Positions 10,701-19,893 of a stretch of 64,000 nucleotides of DNA are shown here, piece after piece. Under the pieces are notes generated by a model that did no database searches, was not told the origin of the DNA, and worked only from the letters and a program-made list of their open reading frames with translations. How positions within the stretch are numbered: position 1 is the stretch's first letter; every line of letters starts with the position of its first letter. The translations under genes were made by a program, and so were the position numbers. This DNA comes from Metamycoplasma subdolum. GTDB taxonomy: Bacteria; Bacillota_I; Bacilli_A; Mycoplasmatales; Metamycoplasmataceae. The DNA is taken from contig NZ_CP137846.1 of assembly GCF_033546815.1 (NCBI RefSeq), positions 496,001 to 560,000 of the forward strand. The letters are read 5' to 3'.

Positions 10701-10780
10701 TTGCTCTTAATATTCTTCTATTCCTAGGACTTGCTGCTATTGTTTCAATGCTACTAACAGTGTTCAAAAAATTTAGATAA
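4796..10780 (+). CDS. Giant Lmp-like surface protein with GA/FIVAR-type repeats
   Basis: One continuous frame of 1994 codons when TGA is read as tryptophan. An N-terminal hydrophobic export signal (about 7-28, no lipobox Cys) is followed by a Trp-rich globular region to about residue 760. Five repeats of about 220 residues (about 660 bases, starting near 7090, 7770, 8430, 9100 and 9750) follow. Each contains a GA-like helix pair (LNLNQAQKDLLKSEA, LNPSQKSYF) and a FIVAR-like part with YDxAY and AKxxLNG. A C-terminal membrane segment (about 1970-1990) ends in KKFR. This matches the layout of Mycoplasma hominis Lmp-type adhesin/aggregation proteins. The repeat family is seen; the adhesive role is inference. 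Ribosome-binding site AAAGGAAAA. Confidence 0.85.
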
Positions 10781-10801
10781 TTAACTATAAAAAACAATTA
10801 T

Positions 10802-10834
10802 AAAAAGCGAAGGAAATCTCTTTCGCTTTTTGTT
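10802..10834 (+). terminator. Terminator of the Lmp-like gene
   Basis: A perfect 10-bp stem AAAAAGCGAA(10802-10811)/TTCGCTTTTT(10822-10831) with a 10-base loop, 21 bases after the stop codon. A C6 then T8 tract follows shortly after. Confidence 0.85.
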
Positions 10835-11076
10835 CCCCCCTTTTTTTTCTTTTGCTTTGTTTCTTTAGAAATAACCTTCAGTTCCTTTTTTTCGCAAATC
10901 AAAAAAACAAAAAAATATGTGCTTTAAATCTAAAATATGAAATTTTTTTTGCAATTTCTTAAGCAACTAAAAAATAAATACTATTTAAGGATAGTATTTT
11001 TGATTTAATGTTTTTGATTGTGAAAATTAATTTTTACAATTATTTTCATTTATCTATATTCAGAAAGGAAATTGTT

Positions 11077-12099
11077 ATGAAATTTAAAAAATTATTCGCA
11101 GTAATGGCATTATTTGTTCCAGCAGCAGCACTTATTTCGGCAGGATGCAAGGACGAAAAACCTAAGCCAAAACCAAATCCGGAGCAAACTCCTAAACTAG
11201 ATGCACTTAAAGCATTTGCAGCAGAAAACACAGACGAAAAATTGAAAGCAAAACACAACTTAACTTTTTTGGCAGTGCCTACAGTAAATGTTGACGACAT
11301 TAGCAAAGACAAAAAAGTAATGGGTAATGATGATTATCATGTTTATCTAACTGCTTGAAATAAAGCAAATGCAGTAATAAAGGAAGAAGAAGCCGAACAA
11401 GCTAAAAAAGATCTTGAAAAAGCAATTGTTGCTTTTGAAGCAGCAATTAAAATTGGTACTGGTTGTTTAGAAGACAGTATTAAATTCTTAGAAAAATATA
11501 TGAAGGTTGACACACAAAAATTAGTTGAAAAGGCAGCAAATTCATTAATGGGTGCAACTTTTTCTCAAAAAAAATTAATCATCCCTGAAAATCTTAACGG
11601 CTCAGTAATTTCAGAAATCGGAGATGGTGCATTTATCAATTTAGAAATTCAACTTGAAGAAATTGAATTTAGAGCAAAAATTACTAAAATTGGAGCGAGT
11701 GCATTTTATTACACAACATTAACAAATACAACAGGCAAAATTAATAAATTTGTAGCACCATCATCATTAAAAATTATTGGTTACTCTGCTTTTGGAAATT
11801 TTAGATGTGATGAACTAATTCTTCCAAAAGGAGCTAAATTTGACTCTTCATTCCACTTTTTTAGTTCTAAAATTAAACACTTAGTTCTTCCAGATGATTT
11901 AACAGCCATTCCTTTTAAGGCATTTCATAATGCTGAAATTGGAGAACTAAAAATCCCTGAAACAGTTACATCAATTGAGCCAGATGCGTTTAAAGACGCA
12001 ACAATTGAAAAATTGATTGTGAAAAAATCATTATACGATGCAAATAAATCTGAATTTGAGAAAGCTAACAAAATAACAGAAATCGTAAAAGTTGAATAA
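11077..12099 (+). CDS. BspA-type leucine-rich-repeat lipoprotein, copy 1
   Basis: A surface lipoprotein of 340 residues. The signal peptide ends in the lipobox ISAGC (Cys24). A proline-rich spacer leads into a single FIVAR-like unit (about 35-130, from TPKLDALKAF to AAIKIGTG). The rest is a BspA-type leucine-rich-repeat (LRR_5-like) fold with repeated strand motifs such as IKHLVLPDDLTAIPFKAFH and IGELKIPETVTSIEPDAF. The start at 11077 is chosen because it has the ribosome-binding site GAAAGGAAA and a proper signal peptide; an in-frame ATG at 11008 has neither. One TGA codon near residue 95 is read as Trp. BspA-like repeats often mediate host binding; that role is inferred. Confidence 0.85.
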
Positions 12100-12112
12100 A
12101 CAATTCAAAATT

Positions 12113-12144
12113 AAACTATGCAAGAGATTGTATGGTTTTTTTCT
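12113..12144 (+). terminator. Terminator of LRR lipoprotein copy 1
   Basis: Stem AAACTATGCAA(12113-12123)/TTGTATGGTTT(12128-12138) with a GAGA loop, followed by seven T. Confidence 0.85.
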
Positions 12145-12214
12145 TTTAATTTTTTAGCAAAAAACATTGTTTCAAAGAGTTTTTTTGAAGATTGAAAAAA
12201 TCAGAAAAAATTTT

Positions 12215-12261
12215 AAAATTTACAAAAAAGTCTTATGAAAATGTTTGTTTTTGTAAATTTT
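12215..12261. repeat. 14-bp perfect inverted repeat between the two LRR lipoproteins
   Basis: AAAATTTACAAAAA (12215-12228) and its exact complement (12248-12261) flank a 19-base loop. It lies about 70 bases before the second LRR lipoprotein start and near its probable promoter. It could be an operator, an extra terminator, or a leader hairpin. No equivalent is seen before copy 1. Confidence 0.55.
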
Positions 12262-12332
12262 TATATAAATTAATTAAAAGAATTTAGATTGTTTTATATA
12301 AGTGTTTAAATAAAATCAGAAAGGAAATTAAA

Positions 12333-13364
12333 ATGAAATTTAAAAAATTATTCGCTGCAATGGCACTTTTTGTTCCAACAGTAGCACTTATTTCAGCAAG
12401 TTGTAAAAATGAAAAACCAAAACCAATTCCAGTTCCAGACCCAACACCAAAACTTGATGAACTTAAAACTTTAATTAATGATTTTAGTGAAGAAAACATT
12501 AAGAGCAAACACAAACTTGAAATTTTTGAAGGCGATGCCGTTAATCAAGATGACTTTGAATCTGGCCAAAAAGTAGTAACAAAAAAAGACTATGAAACTT
12601 TCAAAGCTGAACTGGAAAAAGCAAAAGCAATAGTAGAAGAAGGCAAAGCTGAAGAAGCTAAAGCTAATCTTAAAAAAGCATTTAAAACTTTAGAGGCAAC
12701 TCATAAAGTCGGCAATGGCAATCTTCCTAATAGTATTAAATTTATAAATGATAATTTGAAGGTTGAAGGTGGTGTACTAAATGCAAAAGACATATCAATT
12801 TTAATTAATGTTGATGAATTACCAAATAAAGCTAAAAAATTAATCATTCCTGAAAAAATAGGAGAAACTGCAATTACCGAACTTGGAGAACAAATTTTCA
12901 GCCAACTTGGATTTGAACTTGATGAAATAGAAATTAGAGCGAAAATTAAAATAATTGGACAACGTGCTTTCGCGTTTTCAAAATCAAATATGGGAAAAGT
13001 AAATATTAAAAAGTTTATATTACCTAACTCATTAGAAAAAATTGAAAATTCTGCATTTAGTAATTATGTAGGCGGAGAATTAGTAATTCCTACTGGTGTT
13101 AAATTTAGTGGACACTATCACTTTATAAATTCAAAAATTACTAAATTGGTACTCCCTGCTGATTTAACAGAAATTGCTCAAGAAGCATTTCATGCAGCTG
13201 AAATTCAAGAACTAAAAATTCCTGAAACAGTAACCAAAATTAATTTAGATGCATTTAAGAAAGTAACAATTAATAAATTAATTATTAAACAAACTTTATA
13301 TGACACCAACAAGGTTGAATTTGATAAAGCAACTCAAATTAAAGAAATTCAATATATTAAATAA
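12333..13364 (+). CDS. BspA-type leucine-rich-repeat lipoprotein, copy 2
   Basis: A paralogue of the preceding gene with the same order of parts. The signal peptide is nearly identical and ends in the lipobox ISASC (Cys24). A Pro-rich linker, one FIVAR-like unit (about 37-133) and a BspA-type leucine-rich-repeat region follow (for example ITKLVLPADLTEIAQEAFH, IQELKIPETVTKINLDAF). It has 343 residues. The two proteins share the signal peptide and repeat strands but differ in the middle of the LRR region, so this is a tandem duplication that has diverged. Ribosome-binding site GAAAGGAAA, own promoter region, own terminator. Surface binding is inferred. Confidence 0.85.
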   Translation: MKFKKLFAAMALFVPTVALISASCKNEKPKPIPVPDPTPKLDELKTLINDFSEENIKSKHKLEIFEGDAVNQDDFESGQKVVTKKDYETFKAELEKAKAIVEEGKAEEAKANLKKAFKTLEATHKVGNGNLPNSIKFINDNLKVEGGVLNAKDISILINVDELPNKAKKLIIPEKIGETAITELGEQIFSQLGFELDEIEIRAKIKIIGQRAFAFSKSNMGKVNIKKFILPNSLEKIENSAFSNYVGGELVIPTGVKFSGHYHFINSKITKLVLPADLTEIAQEAFHAAEIQELKIPETVTKINLDAFKKVTINKLIIKQTLYDTNKVEFDKATQIKEIQYIK

Positions 13365-13372
13365 GGAGAAAG

Positions 13373-13402
13373 ATCACGCAAAAATTCTTGCGTGGTTTTT
13401 TT
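13373..13402 (+). terminator. Terminator of LRR lipoprotein copy 2
   Basis: Stem ATCACGCAA(13373-13381)/TTGCGTGGT(13388-13396), one wobble, followed by a T run. Confidence 0.85.
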
Positions 13403-13462
13403 CTTTCGTCTAGTTAAAAAATTATAGTGTTTAAAATTGGTGGGAATAAGTAAAAAGTAAAT

Positions 13463-13490
13463 TTAAAAAAGGCGAGTATTCTCGCCCTTT
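13463..13490 (-). terminator. Terminator of the DDAH-like gene
   Basis: Stem GGCGAG(13471-13476)/CTCGCC(13481-13486), loop TATT. On the minus strand it is followed by a T run. Confidence 0.85.
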
Positions 13491-13505
13491 TAATTTATTA
13501 ATAGA

Positions 13506-14300
13506 TTAGAATCTTACTGATAAGCAAGTTAGACCACCATCAATTTTTTTGTATTCTGATGTATCAACTTCAACAATTTTCTTGTATCCGCTTAATTTTT
13601 CCAACATTGCCTTAGTTTTTGGATAGTTTGCTGGCATAACAATTGTGCCATTTATGTATAAAACATTAACTGCGTAGTCTTCTTCTTTAGGAATAACGAT
13701 TTTATTAAATTTATCAAATTCTTTAGTGTGTGCAAATTCACCTGTTACAAGAAGATTATTATTTTCAATATAAGTTGTTCCTGTTTTTAAGTGTAAGAAT
13801 TCAGTAACTGGAATTGGAACTACTTTCTTGCCTAAAGGTTTTACGATTGCTTCAAATTGTTTAATAGCTTCCATATTGGTTCTTGCACTATTTCCAATAT
13901 AGTATGTGTCTCCAATTGGAAGTACATCGCCACCGTCCATAAAACCTGGGGCTTTAATATATTTGATTTTATCTTCTGAGAAGTATTTTTTAATTGTAGG
14001 TAACATTAAATTCTTTTCCCCATTACGTGATGATGCACCTGGATTAGTTAGAATTGCAAGTTCTCCCGGAATAATAACTACTGGGTCTTCTACGAAGCAT
14101 GAGTCAGGATATTCTTCAGCTGCTTTAAGTTCAATAACTTTAATGTCTAGACTTTTGAAAGTGTCAATCATGTGTTGAAATTGTTTCATAGCATTGTCAT
14201 AGTCAGGAATGCCTAATTCAGGGTGTCCTGTAATACCATCGATCAATGATTTACTTGGTCATTTAACAATAAATTGTTTATAAACTGGTTTTTTAGCCAT
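13506..14300 (-). CDS. Dimethylarginine dimethylaminohydrolase-like amidinotransferase-fold enzyme
   Basis: DDAH hydrolyses N-omega-methylated arginines to citrulline and methylamines; the fold is shared with arginine deiminase. The 264-residue length fits DDAH rather than the ~410-residue arginine deiminase. Visible active-site elements are the substrate motif DSCFVEDP, the MDGGDVL acidic turn, the histidine motif FLHLKTG, and the C-terminal nucleophile GGLTCLSVR. The start at 14300 follows AAGGAGC and adds an N-terminus (MAKKPVYKQF) that includes one TGA-Trp codon. Monocistronic. The substrate is not proven by sequence, but the family fits the arginine-fermenting lifestyle of hominis-group species, where it could recover citrulline from host methylarginines. 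Confidence 0.8.
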
Positions 14301-14626
14301 AATATTTGCTCCTTAAATATGTTTTATTTACATTAAAACATATATAAATTATAGAACAATTTATATACGAAATAAGTGAGTGATTCATTATAAATGATTT
14401 TCTTTTGTTTTGATCTTTAAAACAGAAAATAAACTTCATTTTTTATGTAAAACCTGATTTTAATTTTGAATTTAATTTGTAATATTTATTATTAATTTCC
14501 TAAATTAGGAATGTAGATTTTAATTCATGTTAAAATAAATTAAGTGCCTATTAAGTGACACTATTTTATATTATTATTGAACCAAACTTTTATTTATTAC
14601 ATTATTACTTTAAAGAGATAGATACA
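14301..14626. other. Divergent intergenic region DDAH-like / kinase-like genes
   Basis: Contains two inverted repeats that could be operators. TATATAAATT(14341-14350)/AATTTATATA(14358-14367) lies about 40 bases upstream of the DDAH-like start. TTCCTAA(14497-14503)/TTAGGAA(14505-14511) lies upstream of a probable -10 TAAAAT near 14531 for the kinase-like gene. No gene is credible. Confidence 0.45.
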
Positions 14627-16114
14627 ATGAAAAATGACAGTAATCAAAATTTCACGTCTAACCGTGGAAATGTCATGATATTAGAACTTATTGATGATAT
14701 TAGACGCTTATTTGGACTTGAGGTTGCACAAAAATTAAAAAATATTCGTTTTTTCCACGAAGGGTTTCAAAACCTTACTTTTATTGGCAAATATGAAGAT
14801 TTGTGAGTTCAAATTAGAAAGCCAAAAGGCGTTGTAAAAATAGATTATAGTAATGAAACAAAAGTAGTTTCAATTTTTAAAGATTATCTTTACGCAAAAA
14901 ATGGATTTTTAATTAAAAAGTGATTTCCCGGACAAGATTTATTTAAGGTTAATATTACTGAAGATATTGAAACATCAATTTTTCAATGTTTGACTAATTT
15001 TAGACTATTAAACATTAAGCTTGAACCTTTTGATTGAAAACAATATGATATTAAGGATAAAAGATACAATGAAATTGTCGAAAAATATAAAAATGATCCT
15101 TTGGTTCTTTCACATAATAATTTGAAAAGACATAATATTTTAATTAACAAATATGGTTTTATTAAATTAATTGATTTTGAGTATTCAACTTTTAATTCAC
15201 CTTATGTTGATTTAGTTTCTTTATACTTATTTTTAGGAATAAGTAAGGAAAGAATAATTAAGTATTTCAAGCTTGATGAAGATAAGTTTGAAGATTATGT
15301 TTATTTGATCCAAACTTTTAATGAAGAAGTTTATAAACAAGTTTATTCACATGTTAAAACTCCTGATTATAAAATTAATGATTCACTTTCTAAGTTTCAT
15401 AACAAAGATTACACAATTCAAAGTCGTTTTATTGTTCAAAAATATCACAATGAATGAGATAATCGTTTAACTTTAGATAAAATTAAAGATTTCTATTTTG
15501 TACCAATGTGTGTTTATGAAGATAAAGATAGAATTATTTGAAGATGGCTTAACTGTGCTCCTGCTCAAAGTTTATCTTTGAGACAAATTAAAGTTTTAGC
15601 AAGAGCGATAAAACTTCTTCATGAATCAAAAGTGAAATTTCCAAGTTATATTTTGAAAGAAAAAACACATTGATATTTAGATAAAGTTAAAAAAGATGTA
15701 ATGTATAAAGAAATTAGTGAAGAGAGAGTTAAAAAGATTGTTGAGTGAACTGATGCAGTTAAACCAAATGCTAATTGTCATAATAATTTAAGTTTAGAAA
15801 ATATTTACTTTGCAGATACAATGAGTATTTATATTATTGACTGAGCAGTGGCTTATTATTCTAATAAGTATTTAGATATTGCTTACCTTTTTGAGCATGT
15901 TTCAATTAGCAAAGCAATGGAAAATGCATTTTGAAAATCTTATGAAGATAAAGAACCGAAAGATTTTTGGAAATATCGGGTAATTGTGCATTTTACGGCT
16001 TACTTATACAATAAAATATTAAATGGTGATTTTACTCAAGCTAGAATTAATCTAAAAAGAATAGATGAACTTTTCGAAACTTTTGAAGGCAAAGAAGATG
16101 CAAGAAGCAAATAA
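14627..16114 (+). CDS. Protein with two tandem choline-kinase/aminoglycoside-phosphotransferase-like lobes
   Basis: A 495-residue protein containing two copies of the catalytic loop typical of choline kinase/APH phosphotransferases. The first is SHNNLKRHNIL (H163, N165, N170) followed by LIDFEYS. The second is CHNNLSLENIY (H385, N387, N392) followed by IIDWAVAYYSNKYLDIAYLF. In the family the third position of HxDxxxxN is the catalytic aspartate; both lobes here have Asn instead. The Mg-binding Asp of IDF/IDW is kept. It may be a degenerate or non-catalytic pair, or a kinase with altered chemistry. It is followed by, and overlaps, a membrane-protein gene. Start chosen at ATG 14627; an earlier in-frame ATG at 14555 has no ribosome-binding site. 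Confidence 0.65.
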
Positions 16115-17081
16115 GGATAAAAAACAAACTGAACTTGTAGATGTAGCAAACATTGAAAGACCAAGTGAAAAAGAAATTAAGAAGCTTAAAACGAAAAAGA
16201 GAGTTTTAACTACTTTTTTAATTGGTGGTATTATTGCTACATTTATTTCAGTCATCGCTATTCCTTTATCTTTGAATAAAAAAGATAAACGTTTAATTAG
16301 AATTGCTCAAGAAGATAATACTAGTTCTTTAAATTTAAGAAACACTGAAATTATTGAAACTATTAGTGAAGGAACTGAAGAAAATCCAAAGAAAAGTATT
16401 TTGATTATTACTATGGATAAAAAAACAAATATCGCAAACAAAATATTTGCTTTAGAAAGTAAAGAACTAACTACTGGAGTTAATCTTACTTTTACTCCTC
16501 CTTTTATTAAAAGAAAAATCACACCTAGATTTAAAGGTCAAGATTTAAATACTTTTTATGATACATATTATGGAAAAGAAAAAGCAAGCTTGTCAGTTAA
16601 TCATGAAGAGATAGAAACTAACAAGTTAAAAAATGTTGCAACTTTTGATTTAGTTGATTTTTTCACTAAATATCATAAAAGTATTAATAAAAATTTAGTA
16701 GGTGTACAACTTCAAGAAAGTTTGAATAAGTTTTTAACTTATACAACTTTTAAACAATTAAGTTCGATTTCAACTAGTTTTACTTTTGTTGGCAAAAAGG
16801 ACGAAAAGTTTATTTACAATGACATGATGCCAAACTTGTCCGGAATTACAATAATTAATTTTATTCAAGATGTGATTAATCAAATTAAAAGATCAAGATT
16901 TTTTAAAAATAAATGGATAAGTTATGAAAGTGAAAAATCAAAGATTGATCCTTATGTTTTAATAAAAGAAGCAAAGTTTAGTTATCTTATTAAAAGTAAT
17001 GAAGAAATTACAAACATTAGTGATTTAAACTTTGATGCAAAAGTTGTGATTGAAGTTACAAATCCTGATTTTAAAGAGTAG
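16098..17081 (+). CDS. Membrane-anchored protein of unknown function
   Basis: I do not recognise the family. The product has a Lys/Glu-rich cytoplasmic N-terminus, one membrane segment (about 40-62, VLTTFLIGGIIATFISVIA) and a polar extracytoplasmic domain of about 260 residues rich in Lys, Asn and Thr. There is no lipobox. The start is uncertain. ATG 16098 has GAAGG eight bases upstream and overlaps the kinase-like gene by 17 bases. ATG 16065 would give 338 residues with a 50-base overlap. The overlap suggests translational coupling with the kinase-like gene and hence a related role. A terminator follows. Confidence 0.65.
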   Translation: MQEANKDKKQTELVDVANIERPSEKEIKKLKTKKRVLTTFLIGGIIATFISVIAIPLSLNKKDKRLIRIAQEDNTSSLNLRNTEIIETISEGTEENPKKSILIITMDKKTNIANKIFALESKELTTGVNLTFTPPFIKRKITPRFKGQDLNTFYDTYYGKEKASLSVNHEEIETNKLKNVATFDLVDFFTKYHKSINKNLVGVQLQESLNKFLTYTTFKQLSSISTSFTFVGKKDEKFIYNDMMPNLSGITIINFIQDVINQIKRSRFFKNKWISYESEKSKIDPYVLIKEAKFSYLIKSNEEITNISDLNFDAKVVIEVTNPDFKE

Positions 17082-17103
17082 TGATTTACAAAAAGAGAAT
17101 AAA

Positions 17104-17136
17104 AGAAAAAGCTAGGCGTTAGCCTAACTTTTTAAA
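17104..17136. terminator. Bidirectional terminator between convergent genes
   Basis: AAAAGCTAGGC and GCCTAACTTTT pair with one mismatch around a GTTA loop. A/T runs flank both sides, so it can serve the membrane-protein gene on the plus strand and the permease on the minus strand. Confidence 0.75.
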
Positions 17137-17149
17137 TTTGAGAAACTAA

Positions 17150-18835
17150 TTAAGCACGTGCTTCTCTATATGATTTTAGAACAAGGTCATTCATTTCTTT
17201 TGCAAGTAATAAGTTTTCTAGTTCTTCACCTTGAGCGTTTCTAATTGCTTCTTGAAGTTTGATTTCTTTTGCTTCAGCAACTTTTCTTTCAAGAGCAGGA
17301 GAACCAAAACAAATTGCCATGTAAACGATGAATAGAGCAACAGCAATACATGAGCCCATTACTGCGTGTTTTGTATCCTCATCTTTTACTAATGAGAATG
17401 CGTTTAGACTTAGTCCAACAGCAACTAATTTATCTAGAATCAACATAACTGCTACAAGTAGAACTATAATAACTGAAGTTCATCCAGCTCATAGAGTGTT
17501 TTTGTTTTCTTTTACTGCAATGAAGTGTTGTTTTCTGTTCTTAATTGCACCATAAATTGCAAGTGCAATGAATACGAATGCGAATACTGCCATTCAGTCT
17601 GCCATCAAGTCTGAGAATGTTAGTAATTCATCAATTCTTTTTCCATAGTATGGTCCATAGTTTCCACCGAAGTATGCGTAAGCACCAATAACTGTGAAAA
17701 TAATCATGTATGGTAATGAAAGAATTAGTGTAAATAGTGCACCTACTAAAGGCAATTTAGCATTTTTCATGTATTTGTATGCCTTAACAGGGATAACAAT
17801 TTCACCTTCTTTAATTAAGTCTTCAACGAATCTTGTTGCTCATCCTGAGAATCCGTTTAAAATACCTAGAATACCAATTGAAATGAATAGGTTAATAACA
17901 CCAAAAATTCAGTAAACATTGTCGCTTTCTAGGAAGCCACCTAAACCATAGAAGTCACCAGGAGTTGCAGTACCACCAACACCTAAAGTCATTGATAGAG
18001 CAATTAACATGTAGATACCAGTAATTGTCATTAGTCCAATTGCTAGTGCAGCTGGAGTTTTTTCTGGGTTTTTCATTTCAGTTTGCATACCAGCAGCTAC
18101 ATAGAATCCATCAAATGCGAAGAAGATTCCACCTAGTGATCCGAACACTGCAAAGAATGGAGTAAGTTTAAATAAACTTGAACCAGAAGTTAATAATTTG
18201 TTGCTGTCTAGCTTGATTAAATCTTGGTTAACACCATTTTTGCTTAAGTAGTACATACCGATAATTACTACTGCTAGTAATGGAATAAACTTAACTGATG
18301 TAATAATTCAGTTTTGAATGTTTGCAGCTTTTCCGCTTAGTCCAGCTGAGAAAATAAATCATACTGATAGCACTAGTCCAAGTGCGAAGTAGATTCATGG
18401 AGTAGCTTCTGAATCACTAAATTTAACGATTTTGTCTTTTACTCCAAAACCGGTCAATGCATCTTGGAATTGTACTATTGCATAGTATGGCATAAAGAAG
18501 TAAGTAAATGGTAGATATAGGTAAGTCATAAAGAATTTATTGGCTTTGTAAATCCGAACACCATTAAATGCTTTAGATCAACCGATCATACCTAAGTTGT
18601 CGTTGCGTCCTGATGCAACTTCAACTAGTGCAAGTGCCATGCAGACTACGGCAAAACCAGCAATTAGTCACATTAATAGTGCTCATATAATGTTACCAGC
18701 TGAATTTTCTAGAACTGATTTTGAACGTAGGAAGATACCTGCACCAATTGATCCACCAATAACAATAAGGATAGCTGAGAAAAATCCAATTTTCTTCTTA
18801 TTGTCTGATGTAACAACTAATTGTTCATCATTCAT
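17150..18835 (-). CDS. APC-family amino-acid permease
   Basis: A 561-residue polytopic inner-membrane transporter with about 12 membrane segments. The first segment carries the family hallmark GGSIGAGIFL near residue 25. Helix 6 has the GGIFFAFDGFYVAAG pattern typical of the amino acid-polyamine-organocation superfamily. The hydrophilic C-terminal tail ends in SYREARA. Many Trp are encoded by TGA. The ligand cannot be deduced; arginine, ornithine or another amino acid would fit an amino-acid-fermenting mycoplasma. It starts at ATG 18835 after GAAAGGAAAC. Monocistronic, with a palindrome-rich upstream region that may control it. Confidence 0.85.
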
Positions 18836-18882
18836 ATGTTTCCTTTCATAAGAATTAATTTAAATTAATAGCTAAGAAATTA

Positions 18883-18932
18883 GATACACGACTATATATA
18901 GCTATATATAACATTTCCCTCTTAAGTGTATC
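18883..18932 (-). promoter_or_regulatory. Nested inverted repeats upstream of the permease gene
   Basis: GATACAC(18883-18889) pairs with GTGTATC(18926-18932) and encloses an 18-bp perfect palindrome TATATATAGCTATATATA (18893-18910). It lies about 50-100 bases upstream of the permease start. It may be an operator over the promoter, since TATA-like -10 sequences fall inside it, or a leader hairpin. Confidence 0.45.
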
Positions 18933-19131
18933 CGAGTAAAATTATAAAATTTTAACATTTAATTTTTCCGAAAAATCTCTTTGAAACGCATAAAATTCAA
19001 GTTTTTGTAGTTTTATTTTGAATTATTGTTAAACTTTTTTGTTTAAATTAAGATTTTGGAAAAATTACTCTATTTTTTAAAATTTGTAAAATCATGTTTA
19101 AATTAAATTGTTTTTCAAAAAAATGCAAGAA

Positions 19132-19164
19132 AATAGCCTAAGAACTTTAAGAGCTCTAGGCTAA
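19132..19164 (-). terminator. Terminator of plsY
   Basis: TAGCCTA(19134-19140)/TAGGCTA(19157-19163) with a 16-base loop, followed on the minus strand by TTTTCTT. Confidence 0.75.
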
Positions 19165-19191
19165 AAATTAAACTCAATTATTTTCTATTTT

Positions 19192-19893
19192 TTATGCATT
19201 TGTAGGCGTGCATACTCTTTCTTTGTAGAAACAAATTCTAGGTTCTGTTTTACTTGCAAGTCTAATGAAATTTGGAATATGTTTTAAAATAATCAACATC
19301 GCACCTAAAGCTAAGCAAATAGTATTTGCCATCATAGGCACTGCTTGATTCATATAATTTAAAATGTGACCAGGCTCATGTCAAATTGGAAGTGCTGCTA
19401 ATGAAGATGCACCAAATACTGATAATGTGCTTGCAACTGAAACATATCTACTTACTAAAATAAAGAAGATAAAGATCATTAGAAAAAGGGTAAAAATTTC
19501 AACGTGGAAAGCTAATGCTGCTCCAAAAAATGTGGCTACTCCTTTACCACCTTTAAATTTAAAAAAGACTGGAAAAACATGTCCAAGCATTACACCAAAT
19601 GCTGCAACTAAAGGAATAATAACTTTCGTTTCATCTTTATCAGGTAAATAAATTTTGGTGAAAAATACAATCAATACTGGAATTAAACATTTTAAAACAT
19701 CAAAAAGAAAAACTGGAACTGTAACTTTAAGTCCAAATGCTCTTAAAAAGTTAGTTGCTCCCGCATTTTTTGACCCAACTGTTCGTATGTCTTTACCTAA
19801 ACGTTTAGACACAATTATTTCCATATTAATTGAACCAATTAAATATCCACAAATAAAAATAACAAAGTTAACTCAAATGTATGTTGTTGTCAT
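19192..19893 (-). CDS. plsY: Acyl-phosphate:glycerol-3-phosphate acyltransferase
   Basis: PlsY transfers the acyl group from acyl-phosphate to glycerol-3-phosphate in the membrane, the first committed step of phospholipid synthesis. Family motifs are visible: GYLIGSIN near the N-terminus, GSKNAGATNFLRAFG (motif 1) and FKFKGGKGVATFFG (motif 2). Five or so membrane segments are predicted. The 233 residues fit PlsY; the hydrophilic C-terminal tail after the last helix is ordinary. The start at 19893 (MTTTYIW) restores the first membrane segment through a TGA-Trp codon. The partners PlsX and FakA are in this window at 57402-60073. Confidence 0.92.

Larger units (their letters stand above)
18836..19191. 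other. Intergenic region plsY / permease
   Basis: 356 bases holding the permease upstream palindromes and the plsY terminator at 19134-19163. The remaining AT-rich sequence (18940-19130) shows no frame, repeat or structure that I can support. Confidence 0.5.

Noticed and set aside
4796-10780. A series of short separate genes or a pseudogene
   Set aside because: All segments are in one frame, interrupted only by TGA, which is Trp here; the repeats run across the breaks.
14540-14560. TTAAGTG direct repeat before the kinase-like gene
   Set aside because: Only two copies of seven bases in AT-rich DNA; not distinguishable from chance.
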